Source of the DNA: Azophilus sp964638775
GTDB taxonomy: Bacteria; Pseudomonadota; Gammaproteobacteria; Pseudomonadales; Azotimanducaceae
Length of the DNA: 7,541 bases
NCBI GenBank assembly: GCA_964638775.1
Contig: CAZWZH010000118.1
Coordinates: 1-7,541 of the forward strand
Reading direction: 5' to 3'
This document shows, piece after piece, positions 6,868 to 7,541 of this stretch. The notes under the pieces are model-generated. The model worked only from the letters and a program-made list of their open reading frames with translations, did no database searches and was not told the DNA's origin. A program made the position numbers and the translations under genes. Numbering within the stretch: position 1 is the stretch's first letter; each line of letters opens with the position of its first letter.

Positions 6868-7541
6868 GCCGCCGGCATGAAGTACGGATTGGTTCTCGGC
6901 GGCGGCAGTATCACCGGGTGCCCAACGGCAAACCCGATGTTCTCGCCGGTGCGGCCGTCCGGCCCTTCGGCAATCAGTTCCACCATCACCCCGGCGATGT
7001 CCTCGGCGCGCATCCAGCGCTCTACCTCCTCCTGCGGCGGGTCGAAATTGAAGAAACTGCGGATCATGCAGGTATCGGTGGCGCCCATGCAGAAACCGTT
7101 CACCCGGATGTTGTGCGGCTTGAGCGCCTGGCACCAGGCGAAGGTCAAGCCGTTGACGCCCCATTTGGCGGCATCGTAGAGGTCCATGTCGGTGCCGCCG
7201 CCAGTGGGGCGCGGAGCGATGTCGATGAACGGGCAGTCCGGGGCGTCGTCATGGGGCAGCTCGTAGGGCGAGCCGCAGGTCTGCACATGGTCGGTGCAGA
7301 TGTTGATGATATGGCCGCCGCCCTGTTCGATCATGGCGGGCATCACCGCCCGGCCGCACAGGAAGACGCCCTTGAGGTTGGTGCCCACCAGGTGCGGGAC
7401 ATCGGCGAGGGTCTTCTCGATGCCGTCCGTCGCCGATGAACCGGCCCACACGCCGGCGTTGCTCACCAGCACATCGATGCGCCCGAACCGGTCCAGCGTG
7501 GCATCGATGAAGCTCTTCACCTGTTGCGCATCGGATACGTC
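6858..7541 (-). CDS. Short-chain dehydrogenase/reductase (SDR), N-terminus beyond window
   Basis: The frame is open to the right edge, and the first visible residues, DVSD, match the Asp-Val that follows the third strand of SDRs. About 60 residues, including the TGxxxGxG nucleotide-binding motif, must therefore lie outside; the GTG at 7520 is an internal Val. In the 227 visible residues: NAG (28-30), Asn55 in GTN, NICTDHV (80-86) with Thr83 where the catalytic Ser usually is, and YDAAK with Tyr122 and Lys126. The Thr-to-Tyr distance is 39 residues, about 26 more than in classical SDRs, because of a Pro/Asp/Gly-rich insertion (roughly 87-117). The rest resembles the downstream SDR closely (CMGATDT, DPP, RTGENIG, VG.PV), so the two are tandem paralogues. 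The gene ends in TGA at 6860-6858, directly before the coupled SDR. Cofactor preference cannot be judged because the deciding residue is off the window. The substrate is unknown. Confidence 0.9.
   Translation of the reverse strand, partial: DVSDAQQVKSFIDATLDRFGRIDVLVSNAGVWAGSSATDGIEKTLADVPHLVGTNLKGVFLCGRAVMPAMIEQGGGHIINICTDHVQTCGSPYELPHDDAPDCPFIDIAPRPTGGGTDMDLYDAAKWGVNGLTFAWCQALKPHNIRVNGFCMGATDTCMIRSFFNFDPPQEEVERWMRAEDIAGVMVELIAEGPDGRTGENIGFAVGHPVILPPPRTNPYFMPAAEG

Noticed and set aside
5973..7439. Plus-strand 488-codon frame with apparent internal repetition
   Set aside because: The repetition comes from the two paralogous SDRs on the opposite strand; the frame is a shadow spanning both.
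6858..7520. GTG at 7520 as the true start of the first SDR
   Set aside because: The frame stays open upstream and encodes the conserved DVSD segment; without further upstream sequence the enzyme would lack its nucleotide-binding motif, so the gene is partial at the window edge.

Overview
The window is GC-rich and densely coding. Every supportable gene reads on the minus strand. The overall look is that of a proteobacterium: codon third positions rich in G/C, a proteobacterial type of indolepyruvate oxidoreductase alpha subunit, and no eukaryotic or archaeal signals. The sequence does not fix the genus. No RNA gene, insertion sequence, CRISPR array or attachment site was found, and no stretch without a gene exceeds about 170 bp.

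Layout in transcription order, from high to low coordinates. (1) 7541-6858: a short-chain dehydrogenase/reductase (SDR) cut off at its N-terminus by the window edge. (2) 6854-6069: a second, paralogous SDR. It starts at a TTG three bases after the stop of the first and has a strong Shine-Dalgarno inside the end of that gene, so the two form a coupled pair. (3) 6068-5899: an AT-rich spacer with a possible promoter. (4) 5898-5095: a membrane-anchored alpha/beta hydrolase with a complete Ser-Asp-His triad. (5) 5094-4954: a spacer that may hold the true N-terminus of the next gene. (6) 4953-2272: an 893-residue protein that I do not recognise, with a degenerate repeat at its C-terminus. (7) 2271-2107: a spacer with a hairpin, a good -35 element and a short direct repeat. 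(8) 2106-1: the alpha subunit of indolepyruvate:ferredoxin oxidoreductase (iorA), open at the left edge, where iorB would be expected.

Only the SDR pair looks like a tight operon. The other genes point the same way but are separated by 140-170 bp, so they are probably separate transcription units and no single pathway can be claimed. IorA suggests oxidative decarboxylation of aryl-pyruvates from aromatic amino acids. The SDRs and the hydrolase are generic catabolic or housekeeping enzymes of unknown substrate. The least explained item is the 893-residue orphan. A single-base correction just before its GTG start would give it a Ser/Asn/Gln-rich N-terminal extension.
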